The notes under the pieces were generated by a model. That model saw nothing but the letters and a program-made list of their open reading frames with translations. It was not told where the DNA came from and searched no databases. This document shows, one piece after another, positions 55,168 through 62,554 of a stretch of DNA of 64,000 nt. The DNA comes from Bacteroidia bacterium (GTDB lineage: Bacteria; Bacteroidota; Bacteroidia; B-17B0; Aurantibacillaceae): positions 124,001 to 188,000 of the forward strand of contig JACMNO010000069.1 of assembly GCA_014378485.1 (NCBI GenBank). The letters are read 5' to 3'. The translations under genes and the position numbers were made by a program. Each line of letters starts with the position of its first letter. Within the stretch, counting starts at the first letter, position 1.

Positions 55168-55872
55168 TTACAAAAGATTGAGTTTCGCAAGAAGCTCTTT
55201 TTTGTATTGCTCACCTATTGGAATGGCATACTTTCCAATGTATGCATCGTTCTCTTCAATTTTCTCGATATGATCAATAGCGATAATATAAGAGCGATGC
55301 AACCTGTAAAATTTCCCCGAAGAAAGTTTTTCTTCAATACTTTTTAATGTGCAATGTACCAGGTTTTGTTTTTCCTTTGTGAATATTTTTACATAATCAC
55401 CGTATGCCTGTACATACTGGATATCATTCAATTTAATTTTAGCCAGAACAGAATTAGAACGAACAAAAATATAGCCCTGATCTCTTTCACCAACAACTAA
55501 TTCTGTTTTTTTATCCTTGCTGTCATAGATCTCTTTTGCTTTGTCTAAAGCCACCATAAAACGGGACAACGTCACCGGTTTTAAAATATAATCGGCCACA
55601 TTCAATTCAAAAGCTTCAACAGCATATTCTTTTTTAGAACTTATGAGGATAATGATTGGGCGATGTTTCAGATTTTTTACCAACTCAATACCTGTCATTC
55701 CCGGCATTTCTATATCAAGGAAAATAAGATCAACGTTTTCTGTTTTTAGATAGCTGTAAGCTTCCAAAGGAGTGGAACACTCTTTCTTTAAATTAAGAAA
55801 TCCAACCTGAGCTATTAACGTAGTTAATGCTTTTCGTGCAACCAGGCTATCATCTACTACAATACAATCCAT
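55168..55872 (-). CDS. LytTR-family response regulator (copy 2)
   Basis: 234 residues, a close paralogue of 53115-53816: receiver with phospho-Asp in 'LIFLDIEMPGMTG' and Lys in 'YILKPVTLS', and a LytTR domain with 'GYIFVRSNSVLAKIKLNDIQ' and 'FYRLHRSYIIAIDHIEKIEE'. The two differ mainly in the linker and in surface positions, so they probably read related but separate signals or form heterodimers. It converges on the nucleotidyltransferase gene (31 bases between the ends, no clear terminator). No GGCTA-type element was found; upstream lies the hairpin-rich stretch 56014-56087, which would be in its leader if transcription came from the YtxH gene. Confidence 0.93.
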   Translation of the reverse strand: MDCIVVDDSLVARKALTTLIAQVGFLNLKKECSTPLEAYSYLKTENVDLIFLDIEMPGMTGIELVKNLKHRPIIILISSKKEYAVEAFELNVADYILKPVTLSRFMVALDKAKEIYDSKDKKTELVVGERDQGYIFVRSNSVLAKIKLNDIQYVQAYGDYVKIFTKEKQNLVHCTLKSIEEKLSSGKFYRLHRSYIIAIDHIEKIEENDAYIGKYAIPIGEQYKKELLAKLNLL

Positions 55873-56013
55873 TAATTATGTTTATAAATCCAAAATTAAG
55901 AATAAACTTTTATATTTTCAGATTATTGTTCAAAATCAAAGAGAAAGCGTTGAGGGTTTCAACACTTGAATGCAACAAAAAGGAAACAATTTATTTTTAA
56001 TATCCCAAAAGCA

Positions 56014-56087
56014 CCTGGCTTATTCGCCTATTATCCGGATCAGATAATGGTCAAGAATAAGCCAGGGGCGTGGTCAATAATTCCACG
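56014..56087 (-). other. Compound hairpin between YtxH and LytTR genes
   Basis: A perfect 12-base stem (CCTGGCTTATTC at 56014-56025 and its complement at 56055-56066) encloses a second stem (ATTATC/GATAAT, 56030-56035 and 56043-56048). A third small hairpin (CGTGG/CCACG) lies at 56069-56087. There is no strong T run after it, so a simple terminator is less likely than a structured leader, RNA or protein-binding site. Confidence 0.6.
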
Positions 56088-56135
56088 AGGTTACTTTTGG
56101 CAGAGACTTATCAATGCTTATGGACAAATTGTCTT

Positions 56136-56405
56136 TTAGATTGAATTTCTTGATTTGAAATCATCCATCTTTGATTTACCGCTGGTTACCATAGATTTTG
56201 ATTCAGACTTTACATTATCGATTTGATCGGTCATGCTACTAACTAACTCATCAAACTTGTCTTTTAAAGCGTCTGTATAATCCCCGCCTTTTTTCATTAT
56301 TTTTTTTCTAGTCTCTGTTCCTTTGTCAGGAGCCATTAAAACACCAACTAATGCACCAACGGCTGCGCCTGCCAATACACCCAATAAAATTTTACCTGTG
56401 TTCAT
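56136..56405 (-). CDS. YtxH-domain stress-type protein
   Basis: 89 residues. The N-terminal Gly/Ala-rich helix 'ILLGVLAGAAVGALVGVLMA' followed by 'PDKGTETRKKIMKKGGDY' is the YtxH signature; the remainder is an amphipathic helix ('LKDKFDELVSSMTDQIDNVK'). YtxH-like proteins are small, membrane-associated and often induced by general stress; their biochemical role is unknown. It has an AGCTA-N15-AACGAA element 80 bases upstream, the only copy with 15 rather than 16 spacer bases. It sits between the lipoprotein gene and the LytTR gene on the same strand. Confidence 0.88.
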   Translation of the reverse strand: MNTGKILLGVLAGAAVGALVGVLMAPDKGTETRKKIMKKGGDYTDALKDKFDELVSSMTDQIDNVKSESKSMVTSGKSKMDDFKSRNSI

Positions 56406-56483
56406 AATTTCTATTTTTTATTTTGTTTAACAATTATTTTTATTTTTCAAATATACTTCTGCAAAACCTGGTTAAGAGTGATA

Positions 56484-56509
56484 TTCGTTCAACACGATTT
56501 ATGATAGCT
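56484..56509 (-). promoter_or_regulatory. AGCTA-N15-AACGAA promoter-like element (YtxH gene)
   Basis: On the minus strand ATTCAGCTA and AACGAA (56484-56489) are 15 bases apart, one less than all other copies. It points at the start at 56405. Confidence 0.58.
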
Positions 56510-56526
56510 GAATAGGCTTTATCATC

Positions 56527-57390
56527 CTAACTTTTTATGATAACTAAATATTTTGAAGCGCTCCAGAATTTTTCAGCATTGGTGATCACAATATTCTTCA
56601 CTTGGTTTTTGTCTTTATCCAAGGTATAGGAATCGGATGGATGCACTGTAATAATTTTTACACCATCACTGTTTACCGGAATGGTAGAAATCTGGGTATA
56701 ATCAATTCTTGTGAATTTTTCTTTATCAAAATTCTCACTTAATTTTGGAGTTCTGCCTATACCAAGTAAACCTCCGGCTTTATCAATTAATTTAGCTTCC
56801 TGCAATTCCTTTGTTTTACCAATCACATAATATGCTGTGTGAAGAGCCGCTACATTATCATTAATTGTTGCTGATTTAAAATTATTCTGAAATCTCAAAG
56901 TATCTACTGTGGATTTTAATAGGGCTATTTCCATATCCATTGTATTTAAACGCTCATTTAAAACCATTAATTCATCATTTTTTTGTGCTAATTGATTAGT
57001 TAGTATTGCAATCGTTTCATCCAAATGGCTGTTCTTCTTATTAGCTCTCGCTAATTTCTTTTTAAGGCCTTCAATTTTTTCATTGTTTTCTTCCATTAAC
57101 TGGTTGATTGCCTTAATTTCCGCAATAATCCTTTCTTTATGCGCAGGTTTTAAATCCCTGCCAACTTTTTCAGAATTCATGTTTATAATATTCTGTTTCA
57201 CTGCCACAGAATCCAGATTGCGTTCTATTTCATTAAATGACGCAATAAATTGATTAATTGACTCTTCATGATCACTTGTTAATTGAATCAAAGAATCTCT
57301 TTCAGGATTTGCCTGAGCAGTTTCTGTAGTTTGTTGTTTGCATGAGGCTATTAAAATAAGTGCTGAGAAAACTGGAATAATGTACTTCAT
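56527..57390 (-). CDS. Lipoprotein with long coiled coil
   Basis: 287 residues. It has a lipobox ('FSALILIASCKQQ', lipidated Cys at about 17) and a long coiled coil at about 35-165 ('IKAINQLMEENNEKIEGLKK', 'LDETIAILTNQLAQKNDELM'), then a globular alpha/beta end ('LIDKAGGLLGIGRTPKLSEN', 'IITVHPSDSYTLDKDKNQVK'). The design resembles a conserved Bacteroidota lipoprotein group that some annotation pipelines call a Cbp1-type adhesin; I cannot confirm that. It should sit on the periplasmic face of a membrane. It is 79 bases after the end of the small protein at 57470-57661, and has only a half match to the promoter element upstream. Confidence 0.72.
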   Translation of the reverse strand: MKYIIPVFSALILIASCKQQTTETAQANPERDSLIQLTSDHEESINQFIASFNEIERNLDSVAVKQNIINMNSEKVGRDLKPAHKERIIAEIKAINQLMEENNEKIEGLKKKLARANKKNSHLDETIAILTNQLAQKNDELMVLNERLNTMDMEIALLKSTVDTLRFQNNFKSATINDNVAALHTAYYVIGKTKELQEAKLIDKAGGLLGIGRTPKLSENFDKEKFTRIDYTQISTIPVNSDGVKIITVHPSDSYTLDKDKNQVKNIVITNAEKFWSASKYLVIIKS

Positions 57391-57469
57391 AAGTCGTGTA
57401 ATTTTTTGTTTTAATTGTTATTTATATTTTGATTTATTAAATTTTCAATTTGGTAGCCGAAACATATAT

Positions 57470-57661
57470 TTAACTGCATTTCTTTTTATGAACTGGAACT
57501 AGGCATTCTTCGCGACGTGCATCCTGGATTTTGTCTTCTTCTTCCCAAAGTTTATTTAAATGTTCATTGGTCATCTTTTCTGACAATTCCGGATATTGTT
57601 CCCTGATTTTTTGTTTTAACAGGGTTAATCTTTTCAAAAGTTGTTCCTGTATTTCGTCCAT
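57470..57661 (-). CDS. Small helical protein, OmpA/PD40 operon
   Basis: 63 residues: helices 'MDEIQEQLLKRLTLLKQKIR' and 'LSEKMTNEHLNKLWEEEDKI', with a short tail containing two Cys and a Lys-rich end. I do not recognise a family. It begins 2 bases after the stop of the 662-residue OmpA/PD40 gene, so translation is probably coupled. It has no signal peptide, so a cytosolic role. The gene is supported by its tight position and start; the function is unknown. Confidence 0.65.
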   Translation of the reverse strand: MDEIQEQLLKRLTLLKQKIREQYPELSEKMTNEHLNKLWEEEDKIQDARREECLVPVHKKKCS

Positions 57662-57663
57662 AA

Positions 57664-59652
57664 TTATTTAATATCAATTATCTTTAATTCAACTCTTTGA
57701 TTTAATTGCCTAACTCTGGGTGAATAACTAACACTGCTTTTCTGATCAGCAAATGAAGCCTGGTCTCTACAACCATCCGCAAGCATCCTTTCCTTCTTAA
57801 TTCCTTTTTCTTCTAAATAAATAACTACCGCTTTAGCACGTTCTGCAGAGAGATTAATATTATAATCATCTGTACTATCAGCATCTACATACCCTATGAT
57901 TTCAACGGATAAATTAGGATGGTTAAACAAGAATTCATAAAGTCTCGTTAATTCAGACTTTGAATTGGCTCCGAGAGTGGCCTTATCAAAATCAAAAAAG
58001 ATATTGTTCAGCACTACATGAGAGCCAGTAGTAATCGGTGGCAGTTTAATTGATTTTACAATTTCATTGTAATCGTCTGCTTTTGAGACGTAACGGTTCT
58101 CTGAATAGAAAAGAAATCCCTCTGCTTCATAATTTATATTATGACTTTTTCCCGGCTCAAGCATAAATAAATATTTTCCGGTTGTTTCATTCGGATAATA
58201 AATCCCTTCAAGTTCATGAGTATGATTATCTGTAACTGTAATTTTTACGTTTTTTGCAACCAACTGATTTTGATCCAAGATCAATCCTTTTTGGAGTTCC
58301 AGTGAATTCGCTCTGACATCTGTGTAGGTTATCACATAATTATCTTTTTCTCCAAAACCATCTTCCCTTACTGAAGTGTAATATGCTGTTCTTTTATCAG
58401 GTGATAATACATAAAATGCTTCATCATCAGGTGAATTAATCGGATACCCAATGTTTACTGATTCTGACCAATTTCCATTTTCCATTAATGTACTCTCAAA
58501 AATATCAAAGCCACCCATTGTCTCGTGACCATTAGAAGTAAAATATAAAGAAATACCGTCTGGGTGAAAAAATGGAGCGTCTTCATCATAAATTGTATTA
58601 ACAGTCGAACCTAGGTTTACTGCTTTTCCCCAATCACCATCTGAATTTTTTTCACTTTTGTAAATGTCCATTCCACCATAACCACCAGGACGATCACTCG
58701 TGAAATACAATGTTCTTCCGTTGGCTGAGATAAAAGCACTTGGTTCCCATGATTTAGTATTGATATGTGAATTTAGTTTTTTAGGTACTGACCACTTAGT
58801 TCCTTTTAACTTTGTTGAATAAATATTCCCATCTCCTTTATCATCTTTAAAAATCAAAATCTCCTGTCCATCAGATGACACACAAACGGCCCCATCATTA
58901 TCAACGGTATTAATAGGTACTCCAATATTTGCTGCAGGAGTCCAAACCGAATCTTTTTTATAAGAAATATAAACATCTTCAAAATATTTTCCACCATCAT
59001 AAGTCTGACCGCCAATATTTGTTGGTCTACCAGTTGTAAATAACATGGTACATTGATCACCAGTAAAAACAGGTGCATAATCAGGGTATTGAGAATTGAC
59101 AACGCAACCCATATTTTTAATAATAGCATTTACTGGCCTTAATAAAAGCTTTTTTGCGGTATAACACATATCAATCTGCCGATTGGTTTCTCTTATAACT
59201 TCATTTTCTTTAATCTTGGCATTTTTTAATAATTGCTTGAATTTTTTGTAAGTAGTAATAGCATTATCAAATTTACCAATCTGATGATATGCTTCACCAA
59301 GAAGCATATAGGTTAAAAGCGGGGCGTGTTTTTCTTCAAGTGATACATCATCATAAACAGAAGTAACAAAAGTGGCAGCTTTTTCTAAATAGAATACAGC
59401 TTTGTCTTTCTTTTTAATTCTTAAATAACATTCACCCAGTTTGTAGCACAAATTATAATTACTATTGTCTGCTTCGTATAATTCAGTATATATATCGAGT
59501 GCCTGTGAAAAATTATCATGTTTTAAATAATTTTCCGCTTTCGCAAACTGTTTGTGTAATTCTGGTGTATTCTTTTTTTCATTTCGTGGTTTTGAAAATA
59601 AACACGAAACACTTATTATAAAAAAAAGAAAAATTAGGTTTAAAGTTCTCAT
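57664..59652 (-). CDS. TPR/PD40/OmpA-family envelope protein (PorE-like build)
   Basis: 662 residues. A signal peptide ('LIFLFFIISVSCLFSK', which may be a lipoprotein) precedes TPR-like helices (about 35-160), PD40 beta-propeller blades (about 190-440; 'RTLYFTSDRPGGYGGMDIYK', 'ISLYFTSNGHETMGGFDIFE'), a carboxypeptidase-regulatory-like domain (about 455-530) and an OmpA C-terminal domain (about 550-655). Here the peptidoglycan contacts are intact: Asp in 'IIGYVDADSTDDYN' and Arg in 'NLSAERAKAVVIYLEE'. The paralogue at 8469-10322 shares all domains but has a degenerate OmpA loop. Proteins of this build link the T9SS or other outer-membrane machines to the cell wall. An AGCTA-N16-AACGAA element lies 55 bases upstream. 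Confidence 0.9.
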   Translation of the reverse strand: MRTLNLIFLFFIISVSCLFSKPRNEKKNTPELHKQFAKAENYLKHDNFSQALDIYTELYEADNSNYNLCYKLGECYLRIKKKDKAVFYLEKAATFVTSVYDDVSLEEKHAPLLTYMLLGEAYHQIGKFDNAITTYKKFKQLLKNAKIKENEVIRETNRQIDMCYTAKKLLLRPVNAIIKNMGCVVNSQYPDYAPVFTGDQCTMLFTTGRPTNIGGQTYDGGKYFEDVYISYKKDSVWTPAANIGVPINTVDNDGAVCVSSDGQEILIFKDDKGDGNIYSTKLKGTKWSVPKKLNSHINTKSWEPSAFISANGRTLYFTSDRPGGYGGMDIYKSEKNSDGDWGKAVNLGSTVNTIYDEDAPFFHPDGISLYFTSNGHETMGGFDIFESTLMENGNWSESVNIGYPINSPDDEAFYVLSPDKRTAYYTSVREDGFGEKDNYVITYTDVRANSLELQKGLILDQNQLVAKNVKITVTDNHTHELEGIYYPNETTGKYLFMLEPGKSHNINYEAEGFLFYSENRYVSKADDYNEIVKSIKLPPITTGSHVVLNNIFFDFDKATLGANSKSELTRLYEFLFNHPNLSVEIIGYVDADSTDDYNINLSAERAKAVVIYLEEKGIKKERMLADGCRDQASFADQKSSVSYSPRVRQLNQRVELKIIDIK

Positions 59653-59707
59653 GGCTTTTCAATTTATAATCAAAAATACCGATGGCTTTAGCAAGGTTTA
59701 GAGTAAT

Positions 59708-59734
59708 TTCGTTAATAAGGTAAATTGAATAGCT
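59708..59734 (-). promoter_or_regulatory. AGCTA-N16-AACGAA promoter-like element (OmpA/PD40 operon)
   Basis: On the minus strand CTTAAGCTA and AACGAA (59708-59713) are 16 bases apart, about 55 bases ahead of the start at 59652. It is divergent from the element at 59871-59897. Confidence 0.7.
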
Positions 59735-59870
59735 TAAGAAAGAAATTTTCTGTGTAGCTAAATAAACAATTCAAAAACTCTTATTCAAATCGCAACTATA
59801 ATGTGTAATAGCAGCAATATCAAAGAATAGTATAACCAATAATGATTTCAAATCAATTATTTTACTAAAT

Positions 59871-59897
59871 AGCGACTCATTAGATTTAATAATCGAA
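59871..59897 (+). promoter_or_regulatory. AGCGA-N16-ATCGAA promoter-like element (beta-barrel gene)
   Basis: AGCGA at 59871 and ATCGAA at 59892 are 16 bases apart; the first box is one base off. It lies about 75 bases ahead of ATG 59974. Confidence 0.55.
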
Positions 59898-59973
59898 AAC
59901 TGTTTCACCTTCCTTTTTGCTGATAGTAACTTTGTGCTATCAATTTAATACGTACTATAAAAATTTAAGAACC

Positions 59974-60777
59974 ATGAAAACAAAAACAAAAATTGGGACG
60001 ATCATAGCATTTGCTTCGCTATTATCTATTTCTGTAAAGGCTCAGGAGCCTGATACAGTCAAAATTATTAAAGAAACGCAAATCGTGCATGACACGGTTT
60101 TTAAACAAGTTCAAGCTCCTCCACCACCACAAACAAATGAACCAGTTGCGCCACCAGCAACAGAGAGAGCACCCTTACGAAGAGGAGAATTTGGAGTACG
60201 GTACATGCCAACATTTGCATCACTGGCCTTGAAAAATTCAAACGGTGATGTAGTTCAGGGAGAATTAACGATGAGTCATGGATATGGGCTGATGCTTGCC
60301 GGTAATCTTTCAAAAAATGTAGGGATACAGGCAGAAATTAGTTATCTTGATATTTCACAAAAATATAAAGATAGAAATTTAGACAGGCAGGTAAACGTTA
60401 GTTATTTGAACATTCCAATTCTGTTATCTTTAAATACAGATAAAACCAGAATCGTTAACCTGAACTTTGTTGCCGGTCCGCAGTTTGGTGTAAACCTGGG
60501 TTCAAGTATTAAAACATCCGGAAATGAAGAGACGGAAACTCTTCGGGCCACAGTTGGCGCATCCGGTTCAGATATCGGAGCAGCTTATGGTACAGGACTT
60601 GAAATCGCCCTTAACAGAATGCATACCTTCCGTCTTGACTTTGGTTATCGTGGATTTTATGGTATAGTTGACGGAAACGCTGATCAGTCTTCTAAAAATC
60701 CTGACACTTATAACGTGCTTGTTAAAGCTTCCCGACAAACTCATGCAGGTTATGTAGGATTAACTTTATGTTTCTAA
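59974..60777 (+). CDS. Outer-membrane porin-like beta-barrel protein
   Basis: 267 residues from ATG at 59974, chosen over the TTG at 59917 because it opens a signal peptide ('IGTIIAFASLLSISVKAQ'). A Pro-rich linker ('QAPPPPQTNEPVAPPATE') is followed by an eight-strand-type barrel ('GEFGVRYMPTFASLALKNSN', 'VGIQAEISYLDISQKY', 'RIVNLNFVAGPQFGVNLG', 'HAGYVGLTLCF' with a terminal Phe). This is the porin-family or outer-membrane beta-barrel type common in Bacteroidota. The Pro linker may cross to the cell wall. It is a single gene with an upstream element and the terminator at 60798-60831. Confidence 0.85.
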   Translation: MKTKTKIGTIIAFASLLSISVKAQEPDTVKIIKETQIVHDTVFKQVQAPPPPQTNEPVAPPATERAPLRRGEFGVRYMPTFASLALKNSNGDVVQGELTMSHGYGLMLAGNLSKNVGIQAEISYLDISQKYKDRNLDRQVNVSYLNIPILLSLNTDKTRIVNLNFVAGPQFGVNLGSSIKTSGNEETETLRATVGASGSDIGAAYGTGLEIALNRMHTFRLDFGYRGFYGIVDGNADQSSKNPDTYNVLVKASRQTHAGYVGLTLCF

Positions 60778-60797
60778 GATCATATAGTTAAAGCCAC

Positions 60798-60831
60798 AAA
60801 AAAAGCATCTCAAAATTGAGATGCTTTTTTT
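60798..60831. terminator. Bidirectional terminator
   Basis: The arms AAAAAAAGCATCTC and GAGATGCTTTTTTT surround a 6-base centre. It lies between the convergent genes ending at 60777 (+) and 60830 (-), with T runs on both strands. Confidence 0.92.
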
Positions 60832-61309
60832 ATGCCTTTGCCAGACCTATGGTGAATTTATCTCTTGGTGGCCTGTCAAACTTTTCATCTACCAGCATAT
60901 TAAGGATATTCCTCAACACTTTTCTTAGTTCCTCTACATTTGTTTTTTGAACATAGTAATGGGCTTTATTTTTATAAAGTTCATCAGCAACCAATTCCGG
61001 TAATGAGGTTGAATATATGATAACCGGTAATTGTTGAAGCAATTTATTGATTTTAATTTCCTTTAAGCACACCGAACCGTTTTTGCGTGGCATATTAATA
61101 TCCAGAAATAATACGTCAGGTAATTTCCCGGTATTTTTTAAAAGAAAAGAAAGTAAACGCTCCCCGTCATCTACCGTAGTAAGTATAGTAGAAATGGGCA
61201 AATCGCTAAGGGCATCTTTAAAAAAGAAACGATCATCTCTATTATCATCGGCCAGTAATATATGGATTGATTTCTGGTCATTTGAATTAGATTTATAAGT
61301 TTGTTTCAT
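60830..61309 (-). CDS. Single-domain response regulator receiver
   Basis: 159 residues. It is a receiver with acidic 'LLADDNRDDRFFFKDAL', phospho-acceptor Asp in 'VLFLDINMPRKNG', Ser/Thr in 'VIIYSTS' and Lys in 'YYVQKTNVEEL'. The Lys lacks the Pro that usually follows. A 25-residue tail has no known output. It belongs to the Rcp1-like group that acts by protein contact. It is a lone gene, convergent with the beta-barrel gene; no GGCTA-type element was found upstream. Confidence 0.9.
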   Translation of the reverse strand: MKQTYKSNSNDQKSIHILLADDNRDDRFFFKDALSDLPISTILTTVDDGERLLSFLLKNTGKLPDVLFLDINMPRKNGSVCLKEIKINKLLQQLPVIIYSTSLPELVADELYKNKAHYYVQKTNVEELRKVLRNILNMLVDEKFDRPPRDKFTIGLAKA

Positions 61310-61660
61310 ATGATAATAAATATTGTACTAATATAAAATAATTTTTATTAACATTAGAAGCAAAAATGTTAAAAATTATAGACTAAAATTGAATAATAAC
61401 CCATAAGGTATAAATTACGACCGACTAAATTGTTAAAACATTTCCTAAAATGAGGTTTTCTTATTTCCTTTTTTTTCTTTTTTTGATATAATCTTTATTT
61501 CAGATATGCCAATTTTAATAGGGGTTAAATCATTACCAGTTACTCATAAATTACGGTAATCGATTTGTATCAAGCCTTACACAAATGCTTACAAACCTTA
61601 TATTATTCTCATAACACAACTAAGTAGAATTAGCCTAAATATTACAAATATGATGGCAAA
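61310..61660. other. Gene-free AT-rich stretch
   Basis: This 351-base stretch lies between the receiver start and the terminator at 61661-61688. No ORF, promoter element or convincing hairpin was found. It should contain the promoter of the receiver gene. Confidence 0.45.
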
Positions 61661-61688
61661 AAATTACCTGACAGATATCAGGTAATTT
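61661..61688 (-). terminator. Terminator after the 49-residue ORF
   Basis: The perfect 11-base inverted repeat AAATTACCTGA/TCAGGTAATTT has a 6-base loop. On the minus strand a T run follows. It lies 30 bases after the stop at 61719, which supports that small ORF as a gene. Confidence 0.82.
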
Positions 61689-61718
61689 AATGGTAATGCT
61701 GAAGTGAAATTGAAATTC

Positions 61719-61868
61719 TTAGATAAACAAAAAGATCTCGTCTTCACTTTGTTTTGTTTTAATCGCTTTTCCCGTAGATGCCTCTTTAACGGCTTTTTTC
61801 CATTTGAGGGCAAAAAACCTGCTCATCAAACGAATGAACAACGGGATTTTTTTTTCTTTTGAGTTCAT
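61719..61868 (-). CDS. Small basic protein of 49 residues, unknown function
   Basis: Read by hand: ATG at 61868 to TAA at 61719. The product begins 'MNSKEKKIPLFIRLMSRFFA' and ends 'KQSEDEIFLFI'. It is Lys-rich with a short amphipathic helix and an acidic, hydrophobic end. No family is recognised. It is supported by the strong terminator 30 bases downstream and by being the only clear ORF in this part of a 1.2-kb gap. A GGCTC-N16-ACCGAA element lies 286 bases upstream on the same strand (62154-62180), so the leader would be long. Confidence 0.5.
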   Translation of the reverse strand: MNSKEKKIPLFIRLMSRFFALKWKKAVKEASTGKAIKTKQSEDEIFLFI

Positions 61869-62153
61869 AATTCAGGATATATTAAGGGTTTGTGTAATGA
61901 ATTATAAAAAAAGCAATTGGTGAAAATCAATATATCCGTCCTTTGCCCTCTTGCTTTAATTCAGGTGTGCGTATTTTCTATGTTCTAATTTATCTGGAAC
62001 TACAATTTGCTTAACTTGATCTTTTGCCTAATTAACCGGAAAATGAGCATATTTAAACTTTCATTATCTATATTTTTTTACTTATCCTTCCTACTAAATT
62101 GAATTTTGGAATTATAACAAATTTAATGCAATTCATGATTATTTAATATTGTA
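61869..62153. other. Gene-free AT-rich stretch, possible long leader
   Basis: This lies between the small ORF start (61868) and the minus-strand element at 62154. It could be the 5' leader of the small ORF. Only ORFs of 22 residues or fewer were seen. Confidence 0.4.
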
Positions 62154-62180
62154 TTCGGTGAACGCCAAAAAATCAGAGCC
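62154..62180 (-). promoter_or_regulatory. GGCTC-N16-ACCGAA promoter-like element
   Basis: On the minus strand TTTTCGGCTC and ACCGAA (62154-62159) are 16 bases apart. It points at the 49-residue ORF with a long leader, and is divergent from the element at 62249. Confidence 0.55.
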
Positions 62181-62248
62181 GAAAACATTTCTACTGATAG
62201 ATTATCATCTGCCTACTTTTAAAAACAAGCCATAAAATCACTGTATCA

Positions 62249-62275
62249 GGCTATTATATTAGGACGACCATCGAA
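62249..62275 (+). promoter_or_regulatory. GGCTA-N16-ATCGAA promoter-like element (31-residue ORF and T9SS gene)
   Basis: GGCTA at 62249 and ATCGAA at 62270 are 16 bases apart. It is 46 bases ahead of ATG 62321 and 280 ahead of ATG 62555, so the small ORF fits the leader lengths seen elsewhere better. Confidence 0.65.
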
Positions 62276-62320
62276 ATACTGCTATGAAATTTTCTGAGTG
62301 ATGTATGTTTAAAAATAAAA

Positions 62321-62416
62321 ATGAAGAATATACTATTTGCTTTTATCCTATTGCTTTTATTTTCTATTATTGAAAACCGCTTTATAAAAAGGATACATCG
62401 TTATTATAAAAATTAA
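62321..62416 (+). CDS. Tiny single-span membrane protein, 31 residues
   Basis: Read by hand: ATG at 62321 to TAA at 62416. A hydrophobic stretch ('ILFAFILLLLFSII') is followed by a basic end ('RFIKRIHRYYKN'), a typical small membrane peptide with positive residues inside. No family is recognised. It is supported only by composition and by the promoter-like element about 45 bases upstream; the next gene starts 138 bases later, and both may share a transcript. A chance ORF is possible. Confidence 0.4.
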   Translation: MKNILFAFILLLLFSIIENRFIKRIHRYYKN

Positions 62417-62554
62417 AATATAGTACAAAAATTCGATTTGTATTTTTTTATTATGACCAACGATTTATTTATAGTGTTAAACTTAAAATCAAACCATTTA
62501 AACGAACAGTATAGCCAATCAATAGGATCACCTATACATTTACAAAAAAAGCAA

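Noticed and set aside
57432-57458. GGCTA half-site upstream of the lipoprotein gene (57390)
   Set aside because: The box at the right distance reads ATAAAT and lacks the CGAA core kept in all accepted copies.
62436-62554. Extended N-terminus of the last T9SS protein from TTG at 62438
   Set aside because: The extension is not signal-peptide-like, whereas ATG at 62555 begins a clear signal peptide.
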